From Isochrysis galbana (lineage: Eukaryota > Haptophyta > Isochrysidales > Isochrysidaceae): DNA of 64,000 bases. Each line of letters starts with the position of its first letter. The first letter of the stretch is position 1. Under the pieces are notes generated by a model that did no database searches, was not told where the DNA came from, and saw nothing but the letters and a program-made list of their open reading frames with translations. Below are positions 1-10,469 of the stretch, one piece after another. Location of the stretch: positions 10,737,072 to 10,801,071 of the forward strand of contig CM030931.1 in the NCBI GenBank assembly GCA_018136815.1, given 5' to 3'. Made by a program: the position numbers and the translations under genes.

Positions 1-45
1 GTCTCGTCAGCTTGCGAGCTCTCATGGATTTGGAGCTCGCACCGA

Positions 46-2440
46 TATCAGTACTCATATCAGCTCGCAAGCCTCAAAAACAAAACTCCCCTCCCTATGC
101 GAAGCCTCAAAAACAAAACTCCTCGCCTCCACACTCCACACTCAGGCCTCGTCATCGCTCTCGTCAGAGTCCTCTGGCTCGTCAGGAATCATCTCCAACT
201 CCCAAGGCAGCACCTTGCTCTCCCACTCAGCAAGCTGGGATTCCATCAAGAGATTTGTGTGAGCTCGCACAAGCCTTTCCACCGTCCTTTGGCCGAGTCG
301 GTTGCGCTTCTTTGAGTGGATCCAACCTTCAACAGACCAAGAATGCTCGCACCCTGATACGGAGCAGTCCATTGAAAGCAGGCGCATCGCCGCCCAACGA
401 AGATGTTTCCAAGGCGCAAGGTAGATCTTTGCCCATTTGTAGGACGCCATATCCTTGGCGTACGATGAGAAAGCACAATCATCGGTCAAGTCGTATGTAC
501 CTACTGCCTACTGCAAGAGCCTCTTCAAAATCTGCAAGCTCAGCGAGCAAAATAGGATAAGGATGCTCATCGTTCGACATCTGGCGCAAAACCTGTTTCA
601 CCTCTTGAGTCTCAGATGTGGAAAAGTCGCGCCGACAAAATTCTGGCTCAAAGCGGTATGCCGCAGTCATTGCAGAAACATGGAAGTACTCCCAGCGGGC
701 CATAAATATGGTGTGTATCTTGCGACGAATCCTCTCTGGCACATTAGGAATAGTATTGCCGTAAAACGAATCGAGTTGCGGCATGTAACCGTAGACTTTT
801 CCCAACATTGCTCCCTCCTTGCCATCAGTGAGTCGCAACATTCGAAGGGCTGGCTCCAAAATGGTGATGCACATCGAAACTGTGTCTTGAAGGCTCTCGG
901 CTCTCATCTCTAATGCAACGTTTTACTTCAGCTCCTTTATCTCTCACATCCCGGCTTTGCTTTGAGAGCCACGCAGTAAACGCTTGGTCAATAACGAGCT
1001 TGTCCAAGATGGGATGGACATTCTTGAAGCGAATCAGCATGAGGAGCCTAGAGGCAAAGCGTGTCTCACAAAAGCGCACGAGCTCAGTCCCACCCTTAAG
1101 CCTACTCTCAGGGGGAATCTCTTGAGCAAGCTCTCGGTATCGTGCCAACGTTTTTTTAAATATATGATGAACTTCACGACGTCCCAGACGCGATCCGCAC
1201 ATTTGCCGAACACATCCTCCCCCCAATCAAATTCACGATCGAGGCCTTTCACGCGAATCGTTGGCTTGTCTGAGACGACATTCTTCATGAAATTGTCTAT
1301 CGAATGAGCTGGACAAATGAAAGTCAAGACATGCGGGGCCTTTTCTTGGATGAGCGGGAACGCTGCTTTACACGCGCCGTCCATGCAAACGCCCACCACA
1401 AGACCTGGCTCAAAAGAATCAATGTGCTTGAGGATGAATTTTGCTATGAAGGCGGCGTCCTTTGTGTCGCCGGATGTGTCGATCGCCTCCAAAAAGTAGG
1501 ACCCAGCAGGGATGCTAGCCAACGCGTTGACGATCGGCCGGTTTTGGACACTCGTCCAGCCATCCGAGATGAGTACGAGGCCAGTGATATGGGCCAGCCC
1601 CATCACCTTGGCCCTGACCCGTGTGTTGAGAGCGGCGTCGTACGCCGGGAGAATTTTAGAGGTCATCTTAAGACGATGGGGCAGGACAGGCCCATTGCTA
1701 TCATACATGTGCTTACCACTTTTCGCCGTGACGCACACCGCTTCTCGGAAATCCGGATCATCAAAAATGTTGAGCGGCAAGGCCTTCTTCATTACAACCT
1801 TGAGCCATGCCTCCGCGACTTGCGATGGAGCAACTGCTCCAAAGTGCTTCGAGGCTGCCGCCACGAGCCGCTCCTGCCTGGCTGCCTCCTTCTCTGCCTC
1901 CAACTCCATCGTTGCTTTCTGCTCCGAGCGCCGCTTGCGCAGCTCCGCAACCACTTGCGCGTGCCGCTCTTTCCAAGCCGCTGTGGGTGTGCACAGCCGG
2001 ATGCTGCGCGGCTTGAGCGACCCATCGATGTGGCACCTGATCTGGCTCGGCCCTCCAGTGAAGTGCAGGCCACAAAAGAGGCACTGCTTCTTCTTCACGG
2101 AGTGCGAGCGACCAGCTGCCTCATCGACAGTCGACCATTCCAGCTGCGTGCCCTCAAGACTCGCGATGCGCGCGCGGCCCCATGCGATGGGCGCGCCTGC
2201 CTCTCCCTCTCCCAGCGCGCCATCGCCAGTGCTGCCACTGCCTCCATCCATGATGCTGCCACTGCCCCAGACTGCGAGCGAGAGCGAGCGAGCGGCGCCC
2301 CCCTGGCAGCGACGACGCACCCCGCGTCGCGACGGCACATGCAGACTTCATGAAAAGTAAAAAAATAGAAAGTAAAGAGCCTCTAGAGTGAGTTTTGTTT
2401 TCCCCCCTCAGAGCTGATAACTGATATCAGTGATTTGGCA
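46..2440 (-). mobile_element. hAT-family DNA transposon, broken
   Basis: A transposase is read on the minus strand between short, imperfect terminal inverted sequences. Near 46-90 the left side reads GATATCAGT, then ATCAGCTC, then AAAACAAAACTC. Near 2390-2440 the reverse complement of the right side gives the same order of blocks. The AAAACAAAACTC block is present twice at the left end. I could not fix an 8-bp target duplication, so the outer limits are approximate. A related terminal fragment lies near 52915. Confidence 0.6.
142..2338 (-). pseudogene. hAT transposase (BED finger, DUF659, hAT dimerisation), frameshifted
   Basis: The reading runs from 2338 down to 142 in four overlapping frames. 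The first (2338-1034) has a BED-like zinc finger (CLFCGLHF...RCHI), then a DUF659-type core with LVLISDGWTSVQNRPIVN and a CPAHSIDN stretch. It is continued by 1226-825, which holds the conserved ETRFAS segment, then by 907-479, and finally by 489-142, which has the C-terminal dimerisation region (HLRWAAMRLLSMDCSVSGCEHSWS). Frame changes fall near 1110-1150, near 907 and near 485, so about three indels break the gene. They are too tight to be introns. The first in-frame ATG of the N-terminal part is near 2251; the 2338 start would be GTG. The order of domains is that of hAT transposases, which cut and paste DNA through a DDE nucleus. Confidence 0.75.
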
Positions 2441-2576
2441 AAACAGAGCTGTTACTGACGTTGTAAGCTTATAACAGTACTGATGGGACATCTTTGGTAA
2501 CACCCAACCACCCCCAGGCCCAGGCGCTCGTTTGCTACATAAAAAAACTACGTCTCTCCTTCCCTTGCCCCCTTCG

Positions 2577-2765
2577 TGGGGCGGTCAAACAGCTATGTTA
2601 CTTTCTAAGTGTAAGGGTGAAAATTGTGACCAAGTCAAGATTGAGGATTCATCACCATCACGATTTTTTTTGGATATGGTGACCGGATAGCGGATAGGTG
2701 TAACTAGCACATATTTGGTGCCGGTGCCGCCCTTTGTCCTTTGTTTGGGCCCCAGACCCCCCATG
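2577..2765 (+). repeat. Dispersed repeat beginning GGGCGGTCAAACAG
   Basis: The stretch starts GGGCGGTCAAACAG and ends near GGGCCCCAGACCCCCC. The same start, an internal GTCAAGATTGAGG-like block and the same end occur at 25098-25250. The terminal motif alone recurs at 52587 and, inverted, at 61665 and 61750. Three of these ends border a TA dinucleotide, as Tc1/mariner-type elements do. Nothing coding is seen between 2440 and 3010. Confidence 0.6.
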
Positions 2766-3014
2766 GTTAAGGCTGTGAATAGGTTTGCTTTGGGTTTGGA
2801 GCTAACATGTTTGAAGTAGATAGTGCCTTTCGGCTATCTTGATTCATAGAGGTAGTGCCCTTTGGCTATCATGTTACACTCCGCAACCTATTATCAGTAT
2901 TATCACTATTATCTAGATATTAGCTTAGTAATGGGAAGTAACTCAGTAAGTACACATAGGTATATCGGTATGTATAGATCGAGATACGAGATAGCCCTGA
3001 GTTAGAGTTAGGCC

Positions 3015-3203
3015 TTAGCTCCGTCGTGGGAAATACGGTGCCGGGGCCTGCAAATACAGCCAAATACATATGTATTTGGCCTCCGGCCAAATACATTTCA
3101 AATACATTCGAGGCCTACAACCCAGGACGCGCTTCAAATACAGCGAAATACATATGTATTTGGTCTCTGGCCAAATACGGTGAATACGTATTTCCCATCT
3201 AGG
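3015..3203. repeat. AAATAC-rich inverted-repeat element (MITE-like)
   Basis: The element opens with GGGAAATACG and closes with CGTATTTCCC, which are inverted ends. Inside it repeats AAATACATATGTATTTGG and CCGGCCAAATAC palindromes. Related copies lie at 24926-25098, 26130-26250 and 29183-29222. It holds no ORF of note, which fits a non-autonomous element. Confidence 0.6.
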
Positions 3204-3204
3204 G

Positions 3205-4109
3205 TGGTCGTGGTCGCGCAACAAGGCGGAGGGCAGCGCCGTCCGAGAAGGGGACTCCCTCTCTCCGAGAGGCCCTTGAGATCTACCTCTCTCTTCCTCT
3301 TGAGAGGACCATCGACATGGAGATCCACGTGGCTAGAGTAGAGTGGTGGCGGGGCTGTTCCCGGGGCGAGAGACGGCGCAGTCGCGCCCCCTCTACAACT
3401 CTCTCTCCCCCTCCATTCTCCCTCTCTCTCTCCCCCCCCCCCCCTTCTCCGCCTCTCCCCCCCTCTCTCTCTCTACTCCCCATCCACCGTCGGCCGGAGG
3501 TTTGATTGGAGAGTTGAGAAGCCACAGCGGGCCCACGGCTGGACTTTCACTTGCAGGGCCTGTTTCTGTAAGTGGGGGGAGAAGGGGAGGAGGGAGGGGG
3601 AGAGAGGGGGGGGGGGGGAACAAGCTCCGCCCAGCTCGGCGCTCTTGAGAGAGAGAGAGAGTGGGGGGCGAGAGGGGGAGAGAGAGAGGGGGGGGGGGGG
3701 GGGGGAGAGGGAGGGAGAGAGAGGGGGAGAGAGAGAGAGATCTCCCCCCTCCGCCCTTTGTTCGCCTCCGCCCTTCTCTCCCCCCCCCTCCCTACAACTC
3801 TCTCTCCCCCTCCATTCTTCCTCTCTCCCCCCCTATCTGCCCCTCCCCCCCCCTTCTCCCCCTCTTCCCCCCTCTCTCTGCTGCCATGGCTCACGGTGCG
3901 CCCGGCGGACTCGGAGGCCCCCGAGGGCGTCTCACTCTCTCTCTCTCTCTCTCTCCCTCCCTCCCCCCCCCACCCTCTCCCTTTCCCCCTCTCCCCCCCT
4001 TCGCTTTCCCCTCCCTCTCCCTCCCAAACTTCTCTCTCTCTCTCCCCCGCCGTCTCCCTCTCCCTCCCCCCCCCCGCCGGTCGAGGGTCTCTCCCCCGCC
4101 CCCCCCCGC

Positions 4110-4148
<39 letters not shown>

Positions 4149-4539
4149 TTCCCCCCCCCCCCCCCCACGTCGCCGCCACCCGAGGCGCGACTGCTGATGT
4201 GCCGCCAAGACGACGCCTCTCTCTCTCTTCTCCCTCTCTCTCTCTCGACTCCCTCCCTCTCTCTCTCCCTCTCTCTCTCTTCTCTCTCTCTCTCTATCGA
4301 CTCTCTCCCTCTCGCTCCCTCGCTCCTTCTCTCTCTCTCTCTGCTCTCCCTCCCTCCCCCCCTCTCTCTTCCGCTTCTCTCTCTTTCTCCCTCTCTCTCT
4401 CCCTCTCTCCTCTCCCTCTCTTCTCCCTCTCTCTCTCTGCCGGATCTCACGGAAGGCGGAGGAGCGAGATTCCAGCCGAGAGGGGTGAGAGATCTCAAGC
4501 CCCACCAGGCGGGCCCCCCCCTCTCTTCCGAGGGGCACT

Positions 4540-4588
<49 letters not shown>

Positions 4589-5870
4589 GGAGCCCGCGAG
4601 GTCGGGGGAGAAGGCGGCGAGATGCAATCACGAGATCCGCCGAGGTGCGGGGGCTCTCGATGGGTGGTCGCCCAACTTTCGCCCGTTTCCCCGCGGGGGG
4701 GCCGAGGGGCAGGTGACGAAGTCGGGAGTGGGGGCGCGGGGGGGGGGGAAGAGACTGTGCGGACACAGGCGAGAAACCAGCGCGAACCTCGGGCGCTCTC
4801 CCCCCCCCCCCCCCTCAGCCGGGCTCTCGCTCTCTTCTCCTCTCCCTTCGTCCTCTCTCTCTTCTCTCTACATCCACATCACACTCTCCCTCTCTACTCT
4901 CCCTCTCCCTCTCTCCCTCTCCCTCTTTCTCTCCCTCTCTCCCTCTCTCTCTCCCATCTGCGCAACCCGTCCATCCCCCGCTCTTCTCTCTCCAGAGAAA
5001 CCCTCTCTCTCTTTCTCCACACCCTCCCACTCTCCCCACCACTCTCTTCCCCCTTCTCCTCCTCCTTTCCTTGCGGTTTCCGCGGCATGTCCCCACACGC
5101 CACCCACGCACAGATGAAGACTACCACAGAGAGAGAGAGAGAAATGAAGGGGGAGCCGAGAGAGAGGAGAGAGAGAAGAGGGGCGCGAGCTCCGCCCTTC
5201 TCCCCTCCCCCCCCACCGCCCACAACTCTCTCTCCCCCTCCATTCTTCCTCTCCCCTCCCCCCCCTCTCTCTGCCCCTCCCCCCCCCTCTCCCCCTCTTC
5301 CCCCCTCTCTCTGCTGCCATGGCTCACGGTGCGCAAGCGGCGAGGCCGGACTCCCTCCTCGCTCTCTCCCTAGCCCCGACTTCCTCCTCCACCCCCTCCC
5401 TCGCCTTCTCCCTCTCCCTCCTCCGCCCCCCCCCCCCCTCTCCCTCTCCCTCTCCCTCCCTCCCTCGCTCCCTCTCTTGCTCTCTCTCGGCCAGCTGCGC
5501 AGACGACCTCGCTGTGCCTGCCTTCCCCCCCTCCCTCCCCCTGGGCCCTCGACTCCTCTCCCTCTCCCTCTCTCTCCCCGACCTACGGCTCCCCCTTCTT
5601 CCCTCGCTTTCTCTCCACCACCTCTCTCCCTCCTTCCCTCTTTTTTCCCCACTTCCTCCTACCATCCGTTTCCCTGTGCGCACTCTCGGTGCTCCGTGGC
5701 TCTCTCCCTCTCCCCTCCGCTCAACCTATCCTCGCCGTCCCTGCCGTTCGCCCTCTCTGACGCCAATCGCCTGGCGCAGCGCACGCTCGTCGCAGCCCGT
5801 CCCTCCCCCTCCCTCGGTGCCTCCGCCACACACGCTCACCCTCCTTCCGCCCCCCCCCCCCCTCCCGCAG
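3205..5870 (+). repeat. CT-rich low-complexity leader with repeated blocks, upstream of MYB gene
   Basis: About 2.6 kb is made of CT, CCCT and poly-C tracts. A block containing ACAACTCTCTCTCCCCCTCC is present three times (about 3390, 3793 and 5220). The last two copies end in the same CTGCTGCCATGGCTCACGGT. Long open frames here encode only Ser-Leu and Pro runs and I do not call them genes. The tract ends in a C-run followed by CCTCCCGCAG two bases before the MYB start codon, so it could be a 5' UTR, an intron, or both. Confidence 0.7.
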
Positions 5871-5872
5871 TC

Positions 5873-7714
5873 ATGCCGCAGCAGCCGTCGGACCACGGCA
5901 TCAGCTTCTTTCCCTCTGGTGCCTTGGCCGACGGGGACAAGAACGGTTCGAGGAAGGAGTGGGCGAACTGGGAGGACGCCGTCATCATCGAGCTTGTGCG
6001 GCAGCACGGCAACAAGGCCTGGGCCATTGTCGCTGCCGCCCTCCCGCAGCGCACGGGCAAGCAGTGCCGCGAGCGCTGGCACAATCACCTCGACCCGGCA
6101 ATCAACAAGGGTGAGTGGACTGAGGAGGAGGACATGCGACTGATCGATGCTCATCGCGCGATGGGTAATCGCTGGGCCGATATCGCCAAGGCCATCGCCG
6201 GCCGCACGGACAACCAGATCAAGAACAGGTGGAACTCGGCGCTGCGACGAGAGCTGCGCAAGCTGAACCGGTTGGCCAGCAAGCAGGGCGTGCTTTCAGA
6301 CACAATGGCAGCCGCCACCGCGGCCGTGGCTGCTGCCGCCGGCTCGAGCGAGCTCAAAGACCACGGACCGGACACTGGGCTCGCCACATCCTCCCCAGAC
6401 ACCCTTGCTTGCAGCACGGCGGACGTGCAGCTTGGCACCAAGCGCAAGCGGCAGTACCACCCTGCGCACATCAATGCCACGCGTGCACTCATCAAGCAGA
6501 CGAGCATGGCTTCGACCCTCAAGCTCGACACGTCGCGGCCGCTCCCGCCTGGCACGACAGAGGTCGACCAGCGCCACGCAGTAGAGCTGCTTGCGCACGT
6601 GAGCGAGCTCAACGCCACGTGGGAGGCGGCGCCTGACACCCACGGAGACGAGCTCTCCGAGCCTGCACTGCAGGCGGTAGCCCACCACGTCGAGTGGCTG
6701 CACAGCTTCTGTCGGCAGCTGGTTGAGCAGAGCCTCATCAGCCAGCGTCAGCCCAAGGCTCCCGAGGAGGAGACTGGGAAGCGCAAGCGGCGTAGGAAAC
6801 CCGCTGCAATAAAGGTGGCCGCATCACCGCTGACCGTTGCAGTACCGCCGCCAGCCATGGCCAACGTGCAGGCGTTGCACGTCACCCAGCCTGTGCTGGC
6901 GCACGCTGCGGTAGCGCACCAGGCCCCGATGACGTCGTACGACGCCGGGGCCATGGCGCCGCAGCGCATTCTCCCTACGCCCTACATACAACATCCACAG
7001 GAGGGTGTCGTCTTGAATGTCGACGAACTCCTTCACCTCGTCGGCAACCAGGATGCCATGCGTGCCGTCGTGACCTCGCCTCGTGGTATGCCGCTCATCT
7101 CGCTCGCCGCTCAGCCTGCACCCCAGTACTACAGGGGACCTATGTCCCCCGTCTCGCCCGTCTCTCCCGTCGGTACGGGCTTCGACTCCCATTTCGGCGC
7201 CGGCTACGCACAGCCTGTCGCAGTCTGCCCGGCCTCGCCCACGGCGATCATGTCGCCCCGCGAATTCTTCCAGTTTGACAGCCTTTCTCCGCAACGAGTC
7301 TCGCGCGCCGTGGGTGCAAACTTCAACGCCGTCGACCACACTGGCGCCAACCGCACTGCTACCGCCAGCTACCCCGCGTACGAGGAGTGCATCGACCGCA
7401 TCGACCCATCGACCGCCGCCCTCATAAGGCACGACACGATGGGTGCGGGCGTTGGCGCCCGCCGCCGGCCCGACGGCATGAGCAATCTGAGCCTCAACTG
7501 CTGCTCCCCCGGCCCCTCGGACGCCTCGCTCGGTAGTGCCGGTAGCGGCACAACCGAGCCTCTCAACACCGCCCGGCTCGCCGCTCTGATCTCTCCATCG
7601 CTCCTGTCGCCATCGTTCTTCGACATGCTCGAGCCGCGGGCGATGGGGCCGCCCAGCCTCGCCTCGCCCTCACGCCGCGCGGGCGCTGAATACCCCTCCG
7701 TGGTCTGTAGCTGA
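5873..7714 (+). CDS. R2R3-type MYB transcription factor
   Basis: The predicted protein has 613 residues. Two MYB repeats occupy about residues 28-76 and 79-128. R2 has tryptophans 33, 50 and 69 (ANWED, NKAWAIVA, CRERWHNHLDP). R3 has W82, W101 and W120 (EWTEEED, NRWADIAKAIAGRTDNQIKNRWNS). These regular Trp positions and the GRTDNQIKNRW helix identify a nuclear DNA-binding MYB of the plant/animal c-Myb type. The rest is Ala-, Ser- and Pro-rich with a basic GKRKRRRKPA patch that may act as a nuclear signal and a short MSPVSPVSPVG repeat. I start at the ATG at 5873 because the MYB repeats follow at once and because everything upstream is microsatellite. The CAG just before the ATG could be a splice acceptor. 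No intron is needed in the coding part. Target genes cannot be inferred. Confidence 0.88.
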   Translation: MPQQPSDHGISFFPSGALADGDKNGSRKEWANWEDAVIIELVRQHGNKAWAIVAAALPQRTGKQCRERWHNHLDPAINKGEWTEEEDMRLIDAHRAMGNRWADIAKAIAGRTDNQIKNRWNSALRRELRKLNRLASKQGVLSDTMAAATAAVAAAAGSSELKDHGPDTGLATSSPDTLACSTADVQLGTKRKRQYHPAHINATRALIKQTSMASTLKLDTSRPLPPGTTEVDQRHAVELLAHVSELNATWEAAPDTHGDELSEPALQAVAHHVEWLHSFCRQLVEQSLISQRQPKAPEEETGKRKRRRKPAAIKVAASPLTVAVPPPAMANVQALHVTQPVLAHAAVAHQAPMTSYDAGAMAPQRILPTPYIQHPQEGVVLNVDELLHLVGNQDAMRAVVTSPRGMPLISLAAQPAPQYYRGPMSPVSPVSPVGTGFDSHFGAGYAQPVAVCPASPTAIMSPREFFQFDSLSPQRVSRAVGANFNAVDHTGANRTATASYPAYEECIDRIDPSTAALIRHDTMGAGVGARRRPDGMSNLSLNCCSPGPSDASLGSAGSGTTEPLNTARLAALISPSLLSPSFFDMLEPRAMGPPSLASPSRRAGAEYPSVVCS

Positions 7715-8640
7715 GCGCCGACACACGGCTCACCACAGCGCGCCTGGGCCGCTTCGTCCAAAACAATCGCCGTCACAACATCGTCTGGCAGCGTATGCGA
7801 GGAACGCCCGGTCCTTGGCAGCCAACCCTCCAAACCCGAGGTAGCATTGGAGCCACTGCGTTGCCCACGTTCCCGCCGCTTTGCGAGCGCTCCTTCCCAA
7901 CTACGCTCTTTGCGACCGACTTGGTGCTTTCCGTCCAAGTACACGGCTGCTGCAGCCCGGCGCCATCCTCTCGGCTCACAACCGCCACGGTCGGCGAGCA
8001 CGATGTAGCCACTCGCTCCGTCGAGCTCCGCTATGAAGGCAGCGCCTATGCTGTTGCTATTTATTCGAGCTCCCCGCTTTCCCTTCGAGCCGCCCACCGC
8101 CGCTTCATGATGCTGCAGTGGGCGCTTCTTGCATCCATGCCAGCCGCCAACGCGCCTCGGCAGCTTTCTCCCGTCCATTCCCCATTGCCTTTTGCGTCTT
8201 TGTGCAATAATACTAAGTCGTACGTGCTCCGCCGTGAGCTGAGCTGCTCCTTGCGAAAAGCGGCCGTACGCATTTCGACCATGACATCCTTGGATCTTAC
8301 GCATGAACCTTATGGCTGAGCTTTAAGCCTTGAAGTTGTTAGCCTTGCGGCAGCACTCGCAAAGTTTGCCCTCCAACACCTACGGTAGTGGCCGTTGCTG
8401 TTCGACGACAAATGAGCGCATCGGAAGGGTGGATGCCGAGTGAATATTGCTCTGTGTCGTCCACCCTTTGCTGCCATAGCTGGCATCTGCCCGGCGGGTG
8501 TGCCCGTTGCGTGTCGTCAGGCCCGCGGCGTGTGCGGCACGACGGCCAAGGTCGCGCTTAGCTATGCAACTATTTGCTATTGTGACCGTGACAGTACATT
8601 ATGCTATCGTCTATAATCGATTCTCTCCTTTGTTTTGACA
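7715..8640. other. MYB 3' flank, no gene seen
   Basis: This is GC-rich, unique-looking sequence after the MYB stop. A 311-codon open frame on the minus strand overlaps the MYB coding end and lacks any recognisable motif, so I read it as a shadow. A C-run and a short proline-coding frame at 8635-9009 are low-complexity. Confidence 0.4.
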
Positions 8641-9047
8641 AATAAAAACCTTATAATCATGCGGCCGTGGACCTCCTACTTAAACGCAGGAAACTTTCTA
8701 CACCCCCACTCCCCCAGACGACTCCCCCCGTACGCTACTAGGGGGATAGGGGTGAAGGGCTTAGATATTATGGTATATGTAGTCCGCCCCCCCCCCCCCC
8801 CCCCCCGTGATCTTCCCCCCCCTCCCTCCTCTATCCCAGGTACCCAGGTAGGCGGCGGCCTCAATCCCGACTTATCCTGGAAACAGGCGCGAGACTTACC
8901 TATTTTTCGGTGGGCGGAGCTCTCGCTCGCACCCAGCCCCTTCTCCGCGCGCTCTCTCCCCTCTCCTGCGGCACGCCCGCGGCCCGCGGCGGCGGTGTGT
9001 CCGCGATAGAGCGATAGTGTCTACCGGAAGCGAGGTTCTGGCTAGGC

Positions 9048-9183
9048 GAGAAGCGCTCAATCACCATCACCCACAGCATAGAAAAGCGTTCAATCACCAT
9101 CAGCCTACACGTGGAACACGTTCAATCGCCATCACCCCCACCGCATGGAAAAGCGTTCAATCACCATCAGCCTGCGTCAGACC
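9048..9183 (+). repeat. Short tandem array, GCGTTCAATCACCATCA units (copy 1)
   Basis: Four degenerate units of about 33-38 bases share GCGTTCAATCACCATCA followed by a variable CACCGCATGGAAAA-like part. A second array in the same orientation lies at 10203-10360, about 1.15 kb away. Units are adjacent without unique spacers of constant length, so this is not a CRISPR array. Confidence 0.7.
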
Positions 9184-9332
9184 CAAGGGGGGTCGAATAT
9201 TTTTTTCATATACATACTAAAATGACTCCTCACGACGAACTTGCGCGAGCAAAATGTTATACCGAAACGGCGGATCTACTGAGAATCTGGCACTTTGCAT
9301 CAGTAAGCTAGCTCTTACGGATAAAGGTACCC

Positions 9333-9965
9333 AGCTTTCTAGGACCAGTCCTAGAAACTAGGACGGACTTTGCTAGGTGAGAGCATGAGCATACCATGTT
9401 ATTTTGTCCCAAACCTTGGCTATTGAGTTACCACATGCATGTCCTCATTAAATGTTCCAGGTGTACCTGGGCACCATTCCCTCAGCAACACCAAGTTTTG
9501 TGACGCGTTTATGGGTCACCTGGTCGGAATTGCTGCTTGTCCTAGAAACGGGAGAAATGGCTGATACCACCCAATGGGGAGCTCTTCTACCCATGGTCCC
9601 CAGGAGATGAAATGTTGCTTTGACTGCCCTCTTTGAGACCTTCAGTGACCACCAAGCTTGGTTTTGTCATCGAAGTGTCCAATCCGCTAGCCTACTGCTC
9701 CAAAAGGTCTAAAATAAAACTCCTCTGGTGCGAGCGGACGCCCGAGTGCAGCACCGCATGCTGAATGTGGTAGCAAAAGTGAGCAAAGACAAGCTCCGCA
9801 GAGTTGGTCATGGGGAGAGCTAAGGTTGAATGGGATGTGGAGATGGTTTGCTTCAGGTGATGGGATGTCTCATAAGCTCACTATAAGCTATAATGGAGGC
9901 ATGATCGACAGAGTCCTAGAAATCCAAGAATTTTCTAGGACGTGGTCCTAGTTTCTAGGACGGAA
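9333..9965. repeat. Segment bounded by GTCCTAG palindromes
   Basis: Near 9336 the sequence reads TCCTAGAAACTAGGACGGAC, and near 9945 it reads GTCCTAGTTTCTAGGACGGA. Each is self-complementary and together they bracket about 570 bases of lower-GC, non-coding sequence. This resembles a small transposon with palindromic ends, but I see no transposase and no certain target duplication. Confidence 0.4.
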
Positions 9966-9981
9966 TTTTTGTCCGCTTATA

Positions 9982-10140
9982 ATCGAGAGGTTAATTGCAA
10001 AAGACATAATTAAAGTTGGTAATGCGACTGAGTTCGACAAAATTATCAGTAGTATCAAATCTATTGGGTATCTTGCAGAACTAGCAGATGAACCCCAAGT
10101 GAAAGTGAAGCAGTATATTCGGGATGTGAGTATGATATAA
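9982..10140 (+). other. AT-rich coding-like stretch, origin unknown
   Basis: A 52-codon open stretch ends at TAA 10138-10140 and reads IERLIAKDIIKVGNATEFDK, then IISSIKSIGYLAELADEPQV, then KVKQYIRDVSMI. Composition is typical of a soluble helical protein. Codons are A/T-ending (ATT, AAA, GCA), unlike the GC-rich host genes nearby. It has no good start codon and the left end runs into the palindrome at 9965. It may be an exon or a fragment from a low-GC source. I do not recognise it. Confidence 0.3.
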
Positions 10141-10202
10141 AAACCTGTCGGAACTTGAAGTCTCGTCTGTGGCTGCAAACGCATGCATCCCATCGATTTC
10201 AG

Positions 10203-10360
10203 GCGAGAGCGCTCAATCACCATCACCCACAGCATAGAAAAGCGTTTAATCACCATCAGCCTACATGTGGAACGCGTTCAATCGCCATCACCCCCACCGC
10301 ATGGAAAAGCGTTCAATCACCATCAGCCTACACATGGAAAAGCGTTCAATCGCGGAAGAT
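10203..10360 (+). repeat. Short tandem array, GCGTTCAATCACCATCA units (copy 2)
   Basis: This array repeats the 9048-9183 array almost base for base at its start (GCGCTCAATCACCATCACCC) and adds one more unit. Both lie in the same orientation and flank a low-GC island of about 1 kb. Confidence 0.7.
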
Positions 10361-10469
10361 CGTGGGGATCATGAGGGTAGCTATCCAACCCACACGTCAT
10401 TTTTTCTCCCACTGTACTCACACCAACGTTAGTAACATACAAAAACGCTATGCGGGCGGCCCTCACGTC

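Noticed and set aside
1304-2360. Plus-strand frames of 280-350 codons at the left edge
   Set aside because: They are antisense to the hAT transposase and have no motif.
3547-5652. Long Arg/Glu/Gly frames on the minus strand
   Set aside because: They are complements of the same microsatellites, with no domain or normal composition.
3572-5870. Very long plus-strand open frame of Ser/Leu/Pro runs joined to the MYB protein
   Set aside because: It is translation of CT and C tracts; protein-like sequence begins only at the ATG at 5873.
7369-8304. 311-codon minus-strand frame after the MYB gene
   Set aside because: It overlaps the MYB coding end and has no recognisable content; high GC yields such shadows.
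9048-10360. CRISPR-like arrays
   Set aside because: Units vary and touch each other without spacers; the setting is eukaryotic.
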